DNA from: Hedera helix
Lineage: Eukaryota > Streptophyta > Magnoliopsida > Apiales > Araliaceae
Length of the DNA: 64,000 nt
Direction of reading: 5' to 3'
NCBI GenBank assembly: GCA_947179155.2
Contig: OX359280.1
Coordinates: 38,218,055-38,282,054 of the forward strand
The notes beneath the pieces were generated by a model, which saw nothing but the letters and a program-made list of their open reading frames with translations, ran no database searches and was not told the DNA's origin. This document shows positions 34,740 through 47,189 of the stretch, piece by piece. A program made the position numbers and the translations under genes. The stretch's first letter is position 1, and each line of letters opens with the position of its first letter.

Positions 34740-34924
34740 ACTTAACTGTGGTCACAAAATAAATGTTAGTTCAAATAAACTGACTCATCACTTCATGTTC
34801 CTACATTCAAATCGACTCATTAGATAATAAAATCTATTTTAGGTAGGACACACTAGTGACTGATTCTATTCGTCTCTCCCCTCCTAGTTCTACCCCAGAT
34901 CTCCATTAAAGACCATATCCCTAA

Positions 34925-34938
34925 GCTCTGATGCCAAT
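34925..34938 (-). other. Primer binding site of the second gypsy element
   Basis: ATTGGCATCAGAGC immediately follows the LTR E end in element orientation; initiator tRNA-Met type. The spacer base is A here and G in the array copies. Confidence 0.8.
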
Positions 34939-37783
34939 TGTGACGCCCCCAAATCTGGGCCCACACAGCCCAAACTTGAGTCGTCAAAATACTACAACAA
35001 AATTATTACAACAAAGCACAACGTACAACAATACAGTGTATAATAATACACAACTAAGTCTTCACTATTATTGCCACACTATTTTACAAAACGTGAAGAC
35101 TATGATAACTATTCCTCGGACCCTCACTCCATTCCCCGGCTAGACCCTGCTATGTTTTCATTTCCTGTTGAAAAACAATGGAACAAAAGAAAGGGTGAGC
35201 TCAAATAGCCCAGTAAGAAATATCATGACTAAGATAATGACGAATAAATTATCATTAGCCTTCAACAGTTGAGTTCTTGATAGAATACAATAGAATACAA
35301 GGTTTATATCAAAAACTGCAGTTAAATTCTTAAACAATGTTCAGATCAATAATAGCAGCGGAATGAGCAATCTATTAGAAGAATAATGCAGATTATAATG
35401 TCCACTCGCTTCTCTTTTTCGTAAAAACATCATCAACTTTTATCATCTGAAATACCATTAGTCGTGATAATAAAAATTCACAGTTCCTGATCATAATCAT
35501 GCAAATCAACAGTTCATCTTTGCACTACGGGCCAAAGATATTTAATATAGCACCAGCGGTCATGATTATACCAGATTCAGCCTTTGGTGATAATCATACC
35601 AAACAACAGTTCATCTATGCACTACGGACCAAAGAGAACTTTCACCACGTGCCATAAAAGACACCGAACAGATGTATCGCCTTTAACCTATTATATCGCC
35701 TTTAACCTATCATCTGTTCAACAAATATATCACATCTGTGCCCCCGGCCACAGATATTCACAACAGCTTGATTTTTGGATGATTAGAATGATATAAATGA
35801 TGAACAGAAGAAATAGGATAACAATAAGTATCGGAAGTTTACTTTGTACAGATTCAAATAATGTCCAAATTGTCAACATGATGTGGAGTGAAATTTAAAA
35901 ATGATATTCAAGATCCACAGTTCAGAATAACGGTTACAATTCAATAGAAAGGTTCACGTAAATAGGAAGGTTCAGTTGAAATAATGAAGTTCAACTATTA
36001 TAGAACATATAATATTTTCAGGAATTATAGAAGCAATAGTTCCATAATAAATTTCGATTTAGGAGTATGAAAGAAAATAATATCCCTTACCGTAGCAGGT
36101 TTGATTAACAAAAGGTGAAGGAAATTAATACAAAGGGTTATTCACCAACAGGCGGCAATCCGCTCCGTAAGGTTATTCCCACAATTTAATAGAATTTGAG
36201 TACAAAGAGTTATTCACCAAACAGGCGGCAATCCGCTCCGTAAGGTTATTCTCAGAGATTAATAATGAATGAATACGAAAGGTTATTCACCAACAGGCGG
36301 CAATCCGCTCCGTAAGGTTATTCCCACAATTTAATACATGGAAATAAAAGGCACGTCTTATGAGTAAGGAAGAAACAATATTATTATCGAGAATCAAATA
36401 ATGATAATCCCTTACCATAGTACGTTTGAATAATGGAAGATGAAAAAGATGGTATCCCTTACCTCAACACGTGACTGGATATTGATTTAAATGAGGTTGA
36501 TTAACTTGAACAGTATACGTATACTTATAGATCTTCACAAATACTCAAGATGACTTAAGCACACTTAGAGAGAACTTTCACAAGAAGTATTTAGAGAGAG
36601 AAAGAAAGAACAAGTAAGGAAGTTTATGAAAAATCCTTAAGTTAAGGCTTCTATTTATAGCCAAAAATCTTATCATTCATTTAATCTAAACCATTCATTT
36701 AAAGATCATCTTTTAATCTACACCATCCATTTCAAATATTATATTATCTTTAATCTACACCATTCATTTCATATCACCTAATAATCACCTAACTTTATAT
36801 TATAAACAAATCAATTTAATTATTCAACAATAATTCACACTTTAATCTACACCATTCATTTCATAACACCTAATAATCACCTAACTTTATATTATAAACA
36901 AATCAATTCAATTATTCAATAATAATTCACACTTTAATCTACACCATTCATTTCATATCACCTAATAATCACCTAACTTTATATTATAAACAAATAACTT
37001 TATCAATTCAATTATTATGACTAATTGTTATAAATACAGTATAGTTAGCTCTTAGATATCAAGTCAATAAATTAATGAAATACAACTGTTTAAATAACAT
37101 CATAATAGAGATAACAATAATGTAAAATAAAGCATACGTTACTGTGTAATGACAATTATTGATTCAATAATGTGAATTACTGTGCATATGTTACTGTGAC
37201 AATTATTAGGTTCAATAATTTTAAAAACAGTGCAACAACAATTATTGACTCAATGATATAAAATACAGTGTAATGACAATTATTAAATCAATAATGCAAA
37301 ATACTGTGTAACAACAATTATTGAATTGATAATATAAAATATTATGCAGTGACAATTATCGATGAAATGATGCGTAACAGTTACGGTGTCAATTATCAGA
37401 CCAATAATATGAGACACTATGCAATACCGTGTGTTACTGTAGAGTACCGTGTGCTACAGAAAATACCATAAACTACCGTATGCTACTATTCTTTTATCAC
37501 CGGTATTTTAACAGTTCCGTTGACTATTTTTATTTAAAAAGGTTACTTCTGTCGTTTTCTATATCCGACAAATATTCCGTTGTGGGGTCCACCAATAATT
37601 TGTTATTTCGGCGCCGTCGGACCAAACGAATATTCCCCGACCAAACGAATATTGTCCGACAAAATAAAATTTGCAGATAACATCCTTAACTTTTAACTTG
37701 ATCGATTTAACCACTTACTGTTTCAAAAAAATATATATGAAGAAAAATTAAATTTTGTATTTCATAAAATTCGGGGTCTTACA
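34939..37783 (-). repeat. LTR E: 5' LTR of the second gypsy element (2845 bp)
   Basis: Near-identical partner of LTR D, sharing the ~20-bp shortening near 37620. It contains the same three hairpin cassettes (36138-36325) and U3 repeats. Confidence 0.95.
36652..36659 (-). promoter_or_regulatory. TATA box of the second gypsy element 5' LTR
   Basis: Minus-strand TATAAATA within GGCTATAAATAGAAG, followed by the CCTTAAGTTAAGG palindrome. It is the likely promoter for the gag-pol transcript, with an RNA leader of roughly 1.7 kb to the LTR end. Confidence 0.7.
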
Positions 37784-38457
37784 TATATGTCAGAGTTATC
37801 TGCAAAAATAGGATAATAAAACAATTCAAAAATCATATTATTGGATTTTGTCAATTTGGGATTGCTGCAATCTTGAGATATAATAGTAAAAATATAAATA
37901 ATGATAGTTTGACATGCACAGATGTGCACATCTAATTAAAGGATAATTAAAAAATTGGGAACCAGAGTAAATTGACGTTAACTATAAATAAATTACCTTA
38001 TACATGAGAGAAATTGAATTTTCTTGTTGTAGAAAAAACTCCAATAGTGGAGGTAATTGAGGACTATAGAAGATGAAAGAGATAAAGAGGATAGATAAGT
38101 GTTGGTGTAGGAAAACCTAGAAGTGGATGGAGATGAGATCGCAGGAATAGATAGGAAAAACTAATTATCACGGGCAACATTAAAAATAAGTTGCTCCCAA
38201 ACACCTTAACAGTAAAGTACAATTTAAAAGTGACTGATTTGAAGTATATTTTGTTTTACCAAATTACACATAGTATGTCATATTTTTTCTTCAAGTGGTA
38301 TTTTTAATTTTTTTTAAATTGATTGTTATACGATCAAAACTAATGTGCTAAAAAAATTATAAAATGAAGAAAATATTCAATAAGGATAATAATATAAAAA
38401 ATATCCTAAATGAATTAAACTAATACGATCAATATTCCGTTTGTTTTGGTGTGTGGT

Positions 38458-38458
<1 letters not shown>

Positions 38459-38531
<73 letters not shown>
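38459..38531. repeat. (AT)n microsatellite, about 36 units
   Basis: An uninterrupted AT dinucleotide run inside the Helitron. It is likely polymorphic and prone to cruciform extrusion. Confidence 0.95.
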
Positions 38532-38534
<3 letters not shown>

Positions 38535-39280
38535 TCAGTTATTAAAGGGAGTAACTAATTAAAGAGAGTATTATTTTAAGAGTAATATAGTATTTTATTT
38601 TTGAACGACAAAAGATTAAGGTTAAAAAATATATATAATTAAAAATTATTTCTAGTATAATTAGGAATAAAAGAGTCAGTCTTTACTTATAGGGTGAATA
38701 AAACACATGTTTAAATCAGTCAGCTATCAATTTGGGATATAATATCATTTTGAAATTGTTGCAATTTTGGGATATAATATCAGTTTACATTTGTATTTAT
38801 AGGATAATAAAACAATTCAAAAAGAGCTAGTCTTTATTTATTGGGTGAATAAAACACGTGTTTAGATAAGTCACTCATCAATTCGGGATATAATTATGGG
38901 ATATAATATTATTTTGGAATTGTTGCAATTCTGGGATATAATATCAGTTTACATTTGTATTTATGGGATAATAAAACAATTCAAAAATCAAATTATCTAT
39001 AAAAATGTGTCAGAATTATCTCTTAAGTGTTAGAGTCTCTATTTATAGGGTAAATAAAAAATGTGTTACATCAATCTCCCATGAATTTGGGATAATATCA
39101 ATTTGAAATTGCTTAAATTATGCAATATAAAATAAATTTAAATTTGTTACATTTTGGGATATAAATATTAGTTTAGATTTGTTTGCTGCGATTTTTAACT
39201 TTATAATATCATTATTTTTTTGTGCGAGTATGAAATTAAAAAAATCTTTAAAATTTTATTGGATAATATCACAATAAAAC

Positions 39281-40060
39281 ATGTTTTAGATCAATCATCC
39301 ATGAATTTGGAATAATACCAATTTGTGATTGCTTAAATTTTGTGATATAAAAGCAATACGGATTTGATGCAATTTTGTATTCGTGACATAATTATGGGTA
39401 ATATCATATTTTTATGTGAGAGAGTTATCGTGTGAGAATTAGTTGTAAAAAAATTTAAATTCTAAATTATTTGTCAATATGAAATATTAAATAATTTTCT
39501 GCAACAAATATGGGATAATAATAAATTTTTATGTGGTTGTAAAAAAATTCAACTAAGTATTGTGTGATAGTTCAAAAATAAATAATTTTTATTAATAGAC
39601 AGTTCCAGATTTTAATGGGATAATACTCAATATCGAAATTATTGGATAATATCATAATAAAACATGTTTTAGATCAATCATTCATGAATTTGGGATAATA
39701 TCAATTTGTGATTGCTTAAATTTTGGGATATAAAAGCAATATGAATTTGATGCAATTTTGTGACATATTTATGGGTAATATCAATTTTTTTATGTGAGAG
39801 AGTTATCGTATGAGAATTAGTTGAAAAAAAAATTTATATTCCAAATTATTTGTCAATATGAAATATTATATAATTATCTGCAATAATTATGAGATAATAA
39901 TAAATATTTATGTAGTTGTAAAAAAGTTCAATGAAGTATTGTGTGATAGTTCAAAAATAAATAATTCTTATTAATGGATAGTTTCATATTTTTATGGGAT
40001 AATATTCAAAACCGAAATTATTAGATAATATCATAATAAAACATGTTTTAGATCAAATCA
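39281..40060. repeat. Tandem repeat of ~380 bp inside the Helitron
   Basis: ATGTTTTAGATCAA recurs at 39281, 39664 and 40043. Between these points the sequence repeats with moderate divergence (for example TTGTCAATATGAAATATTA and GTATTGTGTGATAGTTC in both units). There are two full units and the start of a third. Confidence 0.85.
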
Positions 40061-40107
40061 TCCATGAATTTATGTGAGAGAGTTATGTGATAATATTAAA
40101 TTATTGG

Positions 40108-40410
40108 ATGGAATTTTTATGTGTGAGAGTTGTGGGATAATATTAAATTATTTGATGAGATTTTTATGTGGGAGAGTTATGAAAAAAGTTAACTGCATAA
40201 AAGATTGACACTTGGCATAATATGGTGTCAATGTACTGCATTTTAATATATATAATAGATGAAATTTTTATGTGGGAGAGTTATGGGATAATATTAAATT
40301 ATTTGATGGCATTTTTATGTGAGAGAGTTATGAAAAAAGTTAACTGCATAAAAAAGTGACACTTGGCATAATATAGTGTCAATGTACTGCATTTTAATAT
40401 ATATAATAGA
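40108..40410. repeat. Tandem duplication of the Helitron 5' terminal ~150 bp
   Basis: The terminal segment containing GTTAACTGCATAAAA, CACTTGGCATAATAT and ATTTTAATATATATAATAGA occurs twice, ending at 40259 and 40410. Either copy could serve as the 5' end, so the true boundary is ambiguous by one unit. Confidence 0.85.
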
Positions 40411-40784
40411 TTTCCCCCCATTCCTTTGACGAGTTTCGTCAAGGCAATAAACTTGGGCCCAAACTAATACTCTCATATAAGTATATTAAATTAAGGAACA
40501 ATTACATTTATTACTATATTTTTTAAAAATATTATAACAAAAGTGCATATATAAAATATTTATAAAATTAGTGTATCTTTAATATTTAATTTTTAAATTA
40601 GTGTATTGTTATTCCTTTAATTTAGTGGGTAGTTGGTTCCAAATTTCAAAATTCAAAATTCAAATTACTTAACAATATGTATTCCACCAAAAACTCTGAT
40701 AATTTTTTTCTTTCATCTTCTCCAAAATTCCTCCGCCACTTTCTCTTTCCTCCATTTTTCCTCCCTTCCATTTCCTGTAAGTTT

Positions 40785-40787
<3 letters not shown>

Positions 40788-40823
<36 letters not shown>
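40788..40823. repeat. (AT)n microsatellite
   Basis: About 18 AT units inside the probable MULE. On either side, a ~75-100-bp segment containing TTCAATAAGTTTCCATTTCC or a close variant occurs twice (about 40866 and 40950). Confidence 0.9.
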
Positions 40824-40827
<4 letters not shown>

Positions 40828-41194
40828 ACCGTCCTGTAAGTTTTCAATATAGCTTCCTGGAAGTTTCAATAAGTTTCCATTTCCTTCTATGTTTTTCCTT
40901 CCATTTCCTGTAACGTCCTGTAAGTTTTCAATATAGTTTCATAGAAGTTTCAATAAGTTTACATTTCCTTCTATGTTTTCCCTTCCATTTCCTGTAAGTT
41001 TCATTTATATATATAAACCATCTTCTTCTTCTAGGAAAAATAAGAAGATGCAAAAAAACACTGTCAATGGAACCACCGTCAATCCCTTCTATACCACAGT
41101 CAATGATCGGCGTCGTCATGGTGGTGTCAATGATGGCGACAAGTTAATGGAGTTTTTTACGTTTATGGTTGGATTTTTCAATTTCTCCAGGTAA

Positions 41195-41715
41195 CCAAAC
41201 ACTATTATGGAGGTAACCAAACTCTAGTATGGAGGTAACCAAACACTAGTATGGAGGTAACCAATTCCTGAATGTGTAGTAATTAATTTTTTCGTGCAGT
41301 AAATCCATGTAACCAAACACTAGTATGGAGGTAACCAATTCATGAATGAGTAGTAACTAGTTTTTTCATATAGTAACTCTAGGTAACCAAATACAGTTGG
41401 TAACCAAACCTTCATATCAAGGTAACCAAACCTTTATACCAAGGTAACCAAATACTAATATGGAGGTAACAAAACACTAATATGGATGTAACTAAACACT
41501 AGTATGAAGGTAACCAATTCCTGATGTGTAGTAATTAATTTTTTTCGTGCAGTAAATCTAGGTAACCAAACACTAGTATGGAGGTAACCAATTTCTGAAT
41601 GTGTAATAACTAATTTTTCGTACAGTAACCATTGGTAACCAAACAATAGTATGGTGGTAACCAAACACTAATACAGTGGTAACTAAACACTAATACGAAG
41701 GTAACTAAGTGTAGG
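41195..41715. repeat. Degenerate minisatellite, GGTAACCAAACACTAGTATGG-type units
   Basis: Units of about 21-22 bp with core GGTAACCAAACACTA are repeated roughly twenty times. They are organised into a higher-order block that also contains AATTCCTGAATGTGTAGTAA and TTTTTCGTGCAGTAA. Units are diverged and spacing is irregular, so this is not a CRISPR. It is located in the probable MULE. Confidence 0.85.
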
Positions 41716-41729
41716 CTAGAGGAGTAATT

Positions 41730-42010
41730 CGACGCTGCAGGTGAGGAGGCGGGGGCACCGATGGATGACATGGCCGAGGTCTCAGCCGTCCACGTGGGCC
41801 TTGTGGAGGAGGAAGGTGAACACTGGGACAAGGGTGGAGGGAGGTGTGGTAAGGATTTCGGGATGGAGATTGGTTACAGCGAGGCCCATGAAGTAAAGGA
41901 GGGAGATTGTGGATTTGATGGAGGAAATAGAGGTGGAGACGATTGGAGGGTGTGAAACGAGGAGAGAGAAAAAGTCGATGCCGAGGGAATCGAGGTGTGA
42001 AGTGAGGAGA
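41730..42010 (-). other. GC-rich patch, possible captured gene fragment
   Basis: This patch is much richer in GC than its surroundings. A minus-strand frame reads SLLYFMGLAVT and, about 20 residues on, PVFTFLL before a stop. That faintly recalls the membrane segments of WAT1/EamA-type transporters. The similarity is weak and from memory. A plus-strand glycine/glutamate-rich frame (41761-41955) overlaps it. Neither is called as a gene. Confidence 0.25.
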
Positions 42011-42248
42011 GAGAAAAAGTCAAAATAGAAGAGAGAGATGAATAAATTGAAGTAATTTAATTTACTTATTCTTGATTTAAGAGATTTGTAAAATTTAATT
42101 TACTTCTCCTTGATTTAAGGAATTTGTTAAACTGAAATGATTTAATGTGAGTATATATTACACTCTTTTTGTAATTATTTTGTGAATGCACTAATCTTGT
42201 ATTTTTTTCTAAATTGTTGTATATTACTGTAAAGAACCCTTAAATTAA

Positions 42249-43224
42249 AGGCATCAAAAGGGCCCATTTAAGGACAAGATAAAGAGGATCCGAGTCCTTT
42301 TGAGAATAAGCCTCCAGTGATTTCAAGTTTATACTCCTCTAAATTAAGAACACAATAAATAAAAAAGTAATTCAAGTTTATCTAATTTAAATGAGTAAAA
42401 ATAAAATAATTATTCTGAATATGGAAAGAACTTACTAACCATTCATATATAATTGGATTGAATCTAACCATCGAATGGACCATAATTAGAGCTGGGTCGT
42501 GCAGCTAGTCTGGCACCATTGTTGGTCGGCCCAAAGCTTTTACATTCACTGCGGGACCATACTCGCCCACACATCAATCGAAATTCTTTTTAGCGGCAAA
42601 ATTTAGATACTCTTTTTTTTTTTTTCATTTGAATATAAACTTAAATATTCAAACAAATAACTCGATCCAATGGTTCTCACTCTATTATATCAAAAGACAT
42701 CACACATCTACTTCTTTGAATGCATTATATGCTATTGAGAATTAAGTTGAGCTCAAAGATTACGGGAAGCTAATATAACTGGAATTAGATTTATCAACAG
42801 GACGGGTATAACTCAGGAGACCATTTCTCATACTTGTCATGTTAATGTATTGCTTTTTTCATACCAACCCGCCCCGAAAACAATATCTCATACCCCTTGA
42901 CCCCGAGCCTGACCCGATCCCCAAATTCTCTCTCAAATTAAATATTTAATATATTTTTAATTTTACTTATGTACAATTATTTTTAAGGCGTGCCAGGAAG
43001 ATAACACATACTCTACCAAATGAACAGTTTTGTACGCTAAATTTTGAACTTGACTAGGCTGCATATTTGCTACATTAGCAGGGAGTTTACATGTGCTCTT
43101 AGTTCCTTGGTCTCAATCTCTGTGCTGGTTATATATTTCGGCTTCAGGCTCCTAAATCTAATCCAAATACTTAGTGGCTAGATCATAATAATTATATATA
43201 CATTAAAGATCAATTTTAAAAATA

Positions 43225-43226
<2 letters not shown>
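42249..43226. other. Gene-free intergenic DNA
   Basis: No exon, RNA gene or bounded element was recognised. Confidence 0.5.

Positions 43227-43311
<85 letters not shown>
43227..43311. repeat. Compound (CA)n(TA)n microsatellite
   Basis: About 18 CA units (43227-43262) run directly into about 24 TA units (43263-43311). Confidence 0.95.
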
Positions 43312-43313
<2 letters not shown>

Positions 43314-43598
43314 GAGTTGGGGAGGAGAGGCTATATCTCATATTCGACCCTAATTATATAAAGTTCAAAATATCAGGTTCTATTAAGAACGGAATTGGTT
43401 GACCCAGCCGAAATCGGATAAAATTGTCAACTCTAATTGAAATCCAGTAGCCTACCGTCAAAAAAGACGAAAAAATCTTAATAACATTTAGTTTAATTTT
43501 AATTAGAGAGAATAACATGGATCCTACTCGTCTAGGATTTTTCATTAACTAGACTATTCCACTATTGAGGCAACTTGCAATAAAAGCACAATAACAAT

Positions 43599-44266
43599 TA
43601 AGGCTACAAATTGAACTAAATAGTTCGGACTCGACTCAAAAAAATATGAGTAAGACTCGAATTTGTTAATAACATAATCCAAATCTGAGCACAAAAAATA
43701 GTTTGAATAAAAATACCAATAGAATATGAATAAGGTTATACTAGACTTGTTTAGGATTCAAACTACTTGAATTTTTAATTATGATTCGATACATAATCGA
43801 TTGATACATATTCGAATAGATACGCAATGCATTCTTTTATAATATATACACAATTAAACAAAATTTGAATAATTAGTTATTATTTTTTTATTTTATTTGT
43901 AATTTTAATTATAAAATTTATATATTTAAAGTGTAATTATAATTATATTTTTTCATTTATAAGTAAAATAATAATGTTAATTAATAATTATATGTATTAT
44001 AAAACTAGTTACTGTGTGGAGACTCGAATTTGAGTTTGAATTTTAAGTTCACGAGTAGTTTAAATATAATTCGATCCGATTCGAATCGAATTCGAGTAAC
44101 GAAAATTCATGTCGAGTCGAGTAACTAAAATTCGAGTCGAGTCAAATCTGAGTAAAGTTTTGCAAATATAGTTCGAATCCGAGTCGTATTCGAAAACGAA
44201 TTTAATCTTACGAGTCAAATCCGAACAGTTTAAAATTTGGATCGATTCGATTCGTTTGCAATCGTA
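43599..44266. mobile_element. Diverged non-autonomous hAT-like element (668 bp) with 8-bp TSD
   Basis: An exact 8-bp direct repeat ATAACAAT lies at 43591-43598 and 44267-44274. The right end, inverted, reads TACGATTGCAAACGAATCG; the left end reads TAAGGCTACAAATTGAACT. Both are diverged forms of a TAGGG-TGCAAACGA-type hAT terminus. The interior is rich in TCGAGTCGA, TTCGAATCGA and similar subterminal motifs typical of these elements. No transposase is present, and TIR decay indicates an old copy. Confidence 0.6.
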
Positions 44267-44274
44267 ATAACAAT

Positions 44275-47144
44275 ATTACACGTGACCGAACCATTTGATC
44301 TACCAATATGATTCATTTTTATTATATAAAAGTCAAAGGCAATATCACGACAAATATTGAAGAGGATAAATTATCTAAAAAAAAATAAAATATTACACTT
44401 GCACAAATAATAAAAGAAAATTGGTTCCCCTAATTACACATTCTCTCTAATTTTATTCAATACATTATTTTTATGATTTTAGATAATATAATTGAAAATT
44501 AGCACCGATCAATTAATTTATAATAGCGAGTAGTAAATTATTCCAAAAAAATTTAATTCGACAATTTTTCATCATTAGATGAGCAAGTGAATATTTTATT
44601 TAAAATTTTAATGACTAAAAACTTTTTAAAATTTTTAGCGGTAATAATATTTGGATCATTACTAATAAAAATATTAAGATAAATGAGCTAATGTATTGGA
44701 CAAAATTAAAGAAAAAGTATAATGAAATTGAATCAAATTCCAAGTAAAAGGATTCCTAATATTGTTCTCAAGTTTCATAAAATCTCATTTGACCATCACT
44801 AATAGATTTAAAAAGGGAATTGATATTTTTATAAATTAATTTGATATTTTTATAAATAATTTTATTTAATCTTATAAAAATATTAAATTAACTTGTGAAA
44901 ATATCAATTACATATGAAAATTGATATTTTCATAAGTTAATTTGATATTTTTATAAATAAGTTCTATTTAATCTTGTGAAAATATCATTTTCTTTCAAAA
45001 ATTCTTTTCACCACACCAGATGAATTGAACCTACCCCACCCGTACATGATCATGGAATAAACAAGTACTCCACCAAAATCCAGAAGCAGAAAATTAAACA
45101 AACGTTCCATGTGAAACAAAGTGAATCGTATACATATTATGGGGTGAAAATAATATTTCAGTCTACAAAATATTACTCATTTTATTTTACAAAAAGAGTT
45201 TAATTTATAAAAAAAATTATAATTTTTTTTATTTATAATAATAATACAATATTGTTGTCAAGTCTCGTAATTTTATTATCATGTAATTATTATCGAACTA
45301 AAAACTCAATAAATTTAATTAAGAACAAACATAGAACAAAAGATATCATTAAAATTAAACTTGATGTGATAAAAATCTATAACTGTAAGTACACAATGCC
45401 TAATTGAAGAATTGGTAAATATATGTCCAATAATAAGAGACTAGATTAATTTTAAAATACTCTTAATATTTATTTATGACGAATTAGAAATAAAGATAGA
45501 GAATTAATTAACTACAATTAAACATTAACTAAACTAATTAATTAAAAAATAAAAACTAATAATAAAAAGACAATCTAGGAATTCAAATCAACTAAATAAT
45601 AAACATAACAAATAATTCAGTCTATTTTATTTTTATAACTCAAATTATGCCATTGATTTGATGTACATAATTTAGAAAATAAATCTATCAAAATCTAAAT
45701 AAAAATTAAGTATGATTTTGATCTCTCTTCCCTTTAATTTAGTAATTTTGTAATTAAACTTGGACAAGCATAAACTATGAAAATTTAATAATTAACTATA
45801 ACCCATTAAAACTTATTTGAACAAGTATTAAATATGAAAAACTCATAACTTAACAATAATATTTCAAAATCTCTTTATTAATTTAAAATCACATATGAAT
45901 TATAAAATGAAGATATTTCAATAACGAAATATGAAGGCGAAATCAATTAAACATTAAAACATAATTAATAGAAGAGATGAAATTTTTTGTGATGAATAAT
46001 TATTTAATTTCATCTTCATCCTAAATCTAACAATTTAGCTAGAAATGAAAATAAATAAAATAACAAAAAGAAGAAAGAAGAAAAATCCCTTTATTTCATA
46101 TCTTCCAACGAGGGTACAGTGAATAATTAATTTAATCTATTTCTACTCCTAACCTAAATTAATATATAAAACTAATGCCTAAATAATCTCTCTTAGTACT
46201 ACTCTATTTATAAGCAACAAGGAATTTAGTAGGAATCAACTTTCTGGTAACAATCAACTTCTTAAAGAGATTTTTTAGATGAATTTTTTTTTTCCTTCAT
46301 TGAATTTAATTTGCAAACCGAGATTATTTCCACCTCTTTCCTTCTCATTTTAAGATTTTTTTTTGGTTATTTCCATTCATGAATTGAAGTATTTAATATT
46401 GTTTGATCATCAAGATTTTTACTTTATGTTAATAAAATATTAAATCTTAGAAAATAAATAAAATATATTAATTAAATAAATTAATATAATAAAAAGACAA
46501 AATTAAGGATAATAAAATAAGTATTGATATTTTCATAAAAAAATTTGATATTTTTGTAAGGTTATACTCACATAAATAATAAGTGAGACCCACTTTTATG
46601 TGAATAAAATTTTATAAAAATATTAATTTTTCTTATAAAAATATCAATTCTCTAATAAAATATATGAATTATGAGTCTATCGATCCTACTCTCTTAAAAA
46701 TTGAGCTTTAACACAATTCTCACGGTGTTTTTAGTCCTTTGTTAGAATTACGCTCGTCAACTGCGCAATGGAGTTTAATATGTAGAAGTATATAATATCT
46801 ACTTATATAATAGGAGGGAAAATAAGTGACATTAATCTAAGACTGTCACAAATTTCAATCTTCTTTTATCCCACAAGTTCAGTTATTTTATAAAAAAATT
46901 ATAATTTTTTTATATTTTTATTCTCTAAATTAAAAAAAATTATTTATATATCTTTAAGATAATTACATACAGATACATGTATTTATAATTAATATAAATT
47001 TAAAACGCCTAACGTTACTTCATAAATAAATGAATAGTCAATTTTGATTTTGATGCAGCGTCATATCGATGGAAGACCCAACGTAAATCAATGCACGTCT
47101 CCCATCCCGCTCGTAAATCGATGCGCGCGATGTGATAGTGACGA

Positions 47145-47147
<3 letters not shown>
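44275..47147. other. Gene-free AT-rich DNA with a distant inverted repeat
   Basis: No gene was recognised. GAATTGATATTTTTATAA near 44817 is mirrored near 46633-46650, and several related TTGATATTTTTATAA and TTATAAAAATATC units occur at 44815-45000 and 46520-46650. This could be a ~1.8-kb element with palindromic ends, but no exact target duplication was found. Confidence 0.35.

Positions 47148-47178
<31 letters not shown>
47148..47178. repeat. 31-base poly(G) run
   Basis: An uninterrupted G homopolymer sits in a small GC-rich patch (47050-47190) that includes CGATGCGCGCGATG. It has strong G-quadruplex potential. Exact length is unreliable in most sequencing. Confidence 0.9.
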
Positions 47179-47179
<1 letters not shown>

Positions 47180-47189
47180 GTGTCGGCGG

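Larger units (their letters stand above)
27250..37783 (-). mobile_element. Ty3/gypsy element (Tekay/Del-like), nearly intact, 10.5 kb
   Basis: Two 2845-bp LTRs (27250-30094 and 34939-37783) differ by only a few bases by eye. They flank a 4844-bp internal region with PBS and PPT. The 5-bp target duplication is TATAT at 27245-27249 and 37784-37788. It belongs to the same family as the array at 7503-24554 but keeps the full gag. High LTR identity indicates a recent insertion, younger than the Helitron that hosts it. Confidence 0.95.
26459..40410 (-). mobile_element. Non-autonomous Helitron, interrupted by a gypsy element
   Basis: On the minus strand the 5' end is TCTATTATATATATT (from 40410) and the 3' end is CTAG (26462-26459) followed by host T. 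Just before that end is the terminal hairpin (plus 26471-26486, CCGCGC-TTT-GCGgCGG with one bulged G) typical of plant Helitrons. The host site is A^T with no target duplication, as Helitrons require. Without the nested gypsy element (27250-37783) the Helitron is about 3.4 kb, strongly AT-rich and full of internal repeats with GGATAATAT and GGGATATAAT. No Rep/helicase frame is visible, so it is non-autonomous. The hairpin/CTAG end is the strongest evidence; the 5' end rests on the TC motif and matching internal repeat type. Confidence 0.75.
40495..42239. mobile_element. Probable Mutator-like (MULE) element with 9-bp TSD
   Basis: A 9-bp direct repeat TTAAATTAA flanks the segment (40486-40494 and 42240-42248). 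The ends start GGAACAATTACA at the left and, inverted at the right, GGGTTCTTTACA. They continue with diverged inverted similarity including AAAAGTGCAT and AGATTAGTGCAT. Long degenerate TIRs and a 9-bp duplication fit MULEs. The duplication is AT-rich, so chance is not excluded. Inside are a CT-rich region, an (AT)n tract, a minisatellite and a GC-rich patch at 41730-42010. No transposase is visible. Confidence 0.5.

Noticed and set aside
41195..41715. CRISPR-like array
   Set aside because: Units are diverged, spacers are irregular and often absent, and the genome is a plant; it is a minisatellite.
44815..46655. A bounded 1.8-kb transposon with GAATTGATATTTTTATAA ends
   Set aside because: The inverted repeat is visible, but no exact target duplication was found and the motif recurs internally, so the boundaries are not supported.
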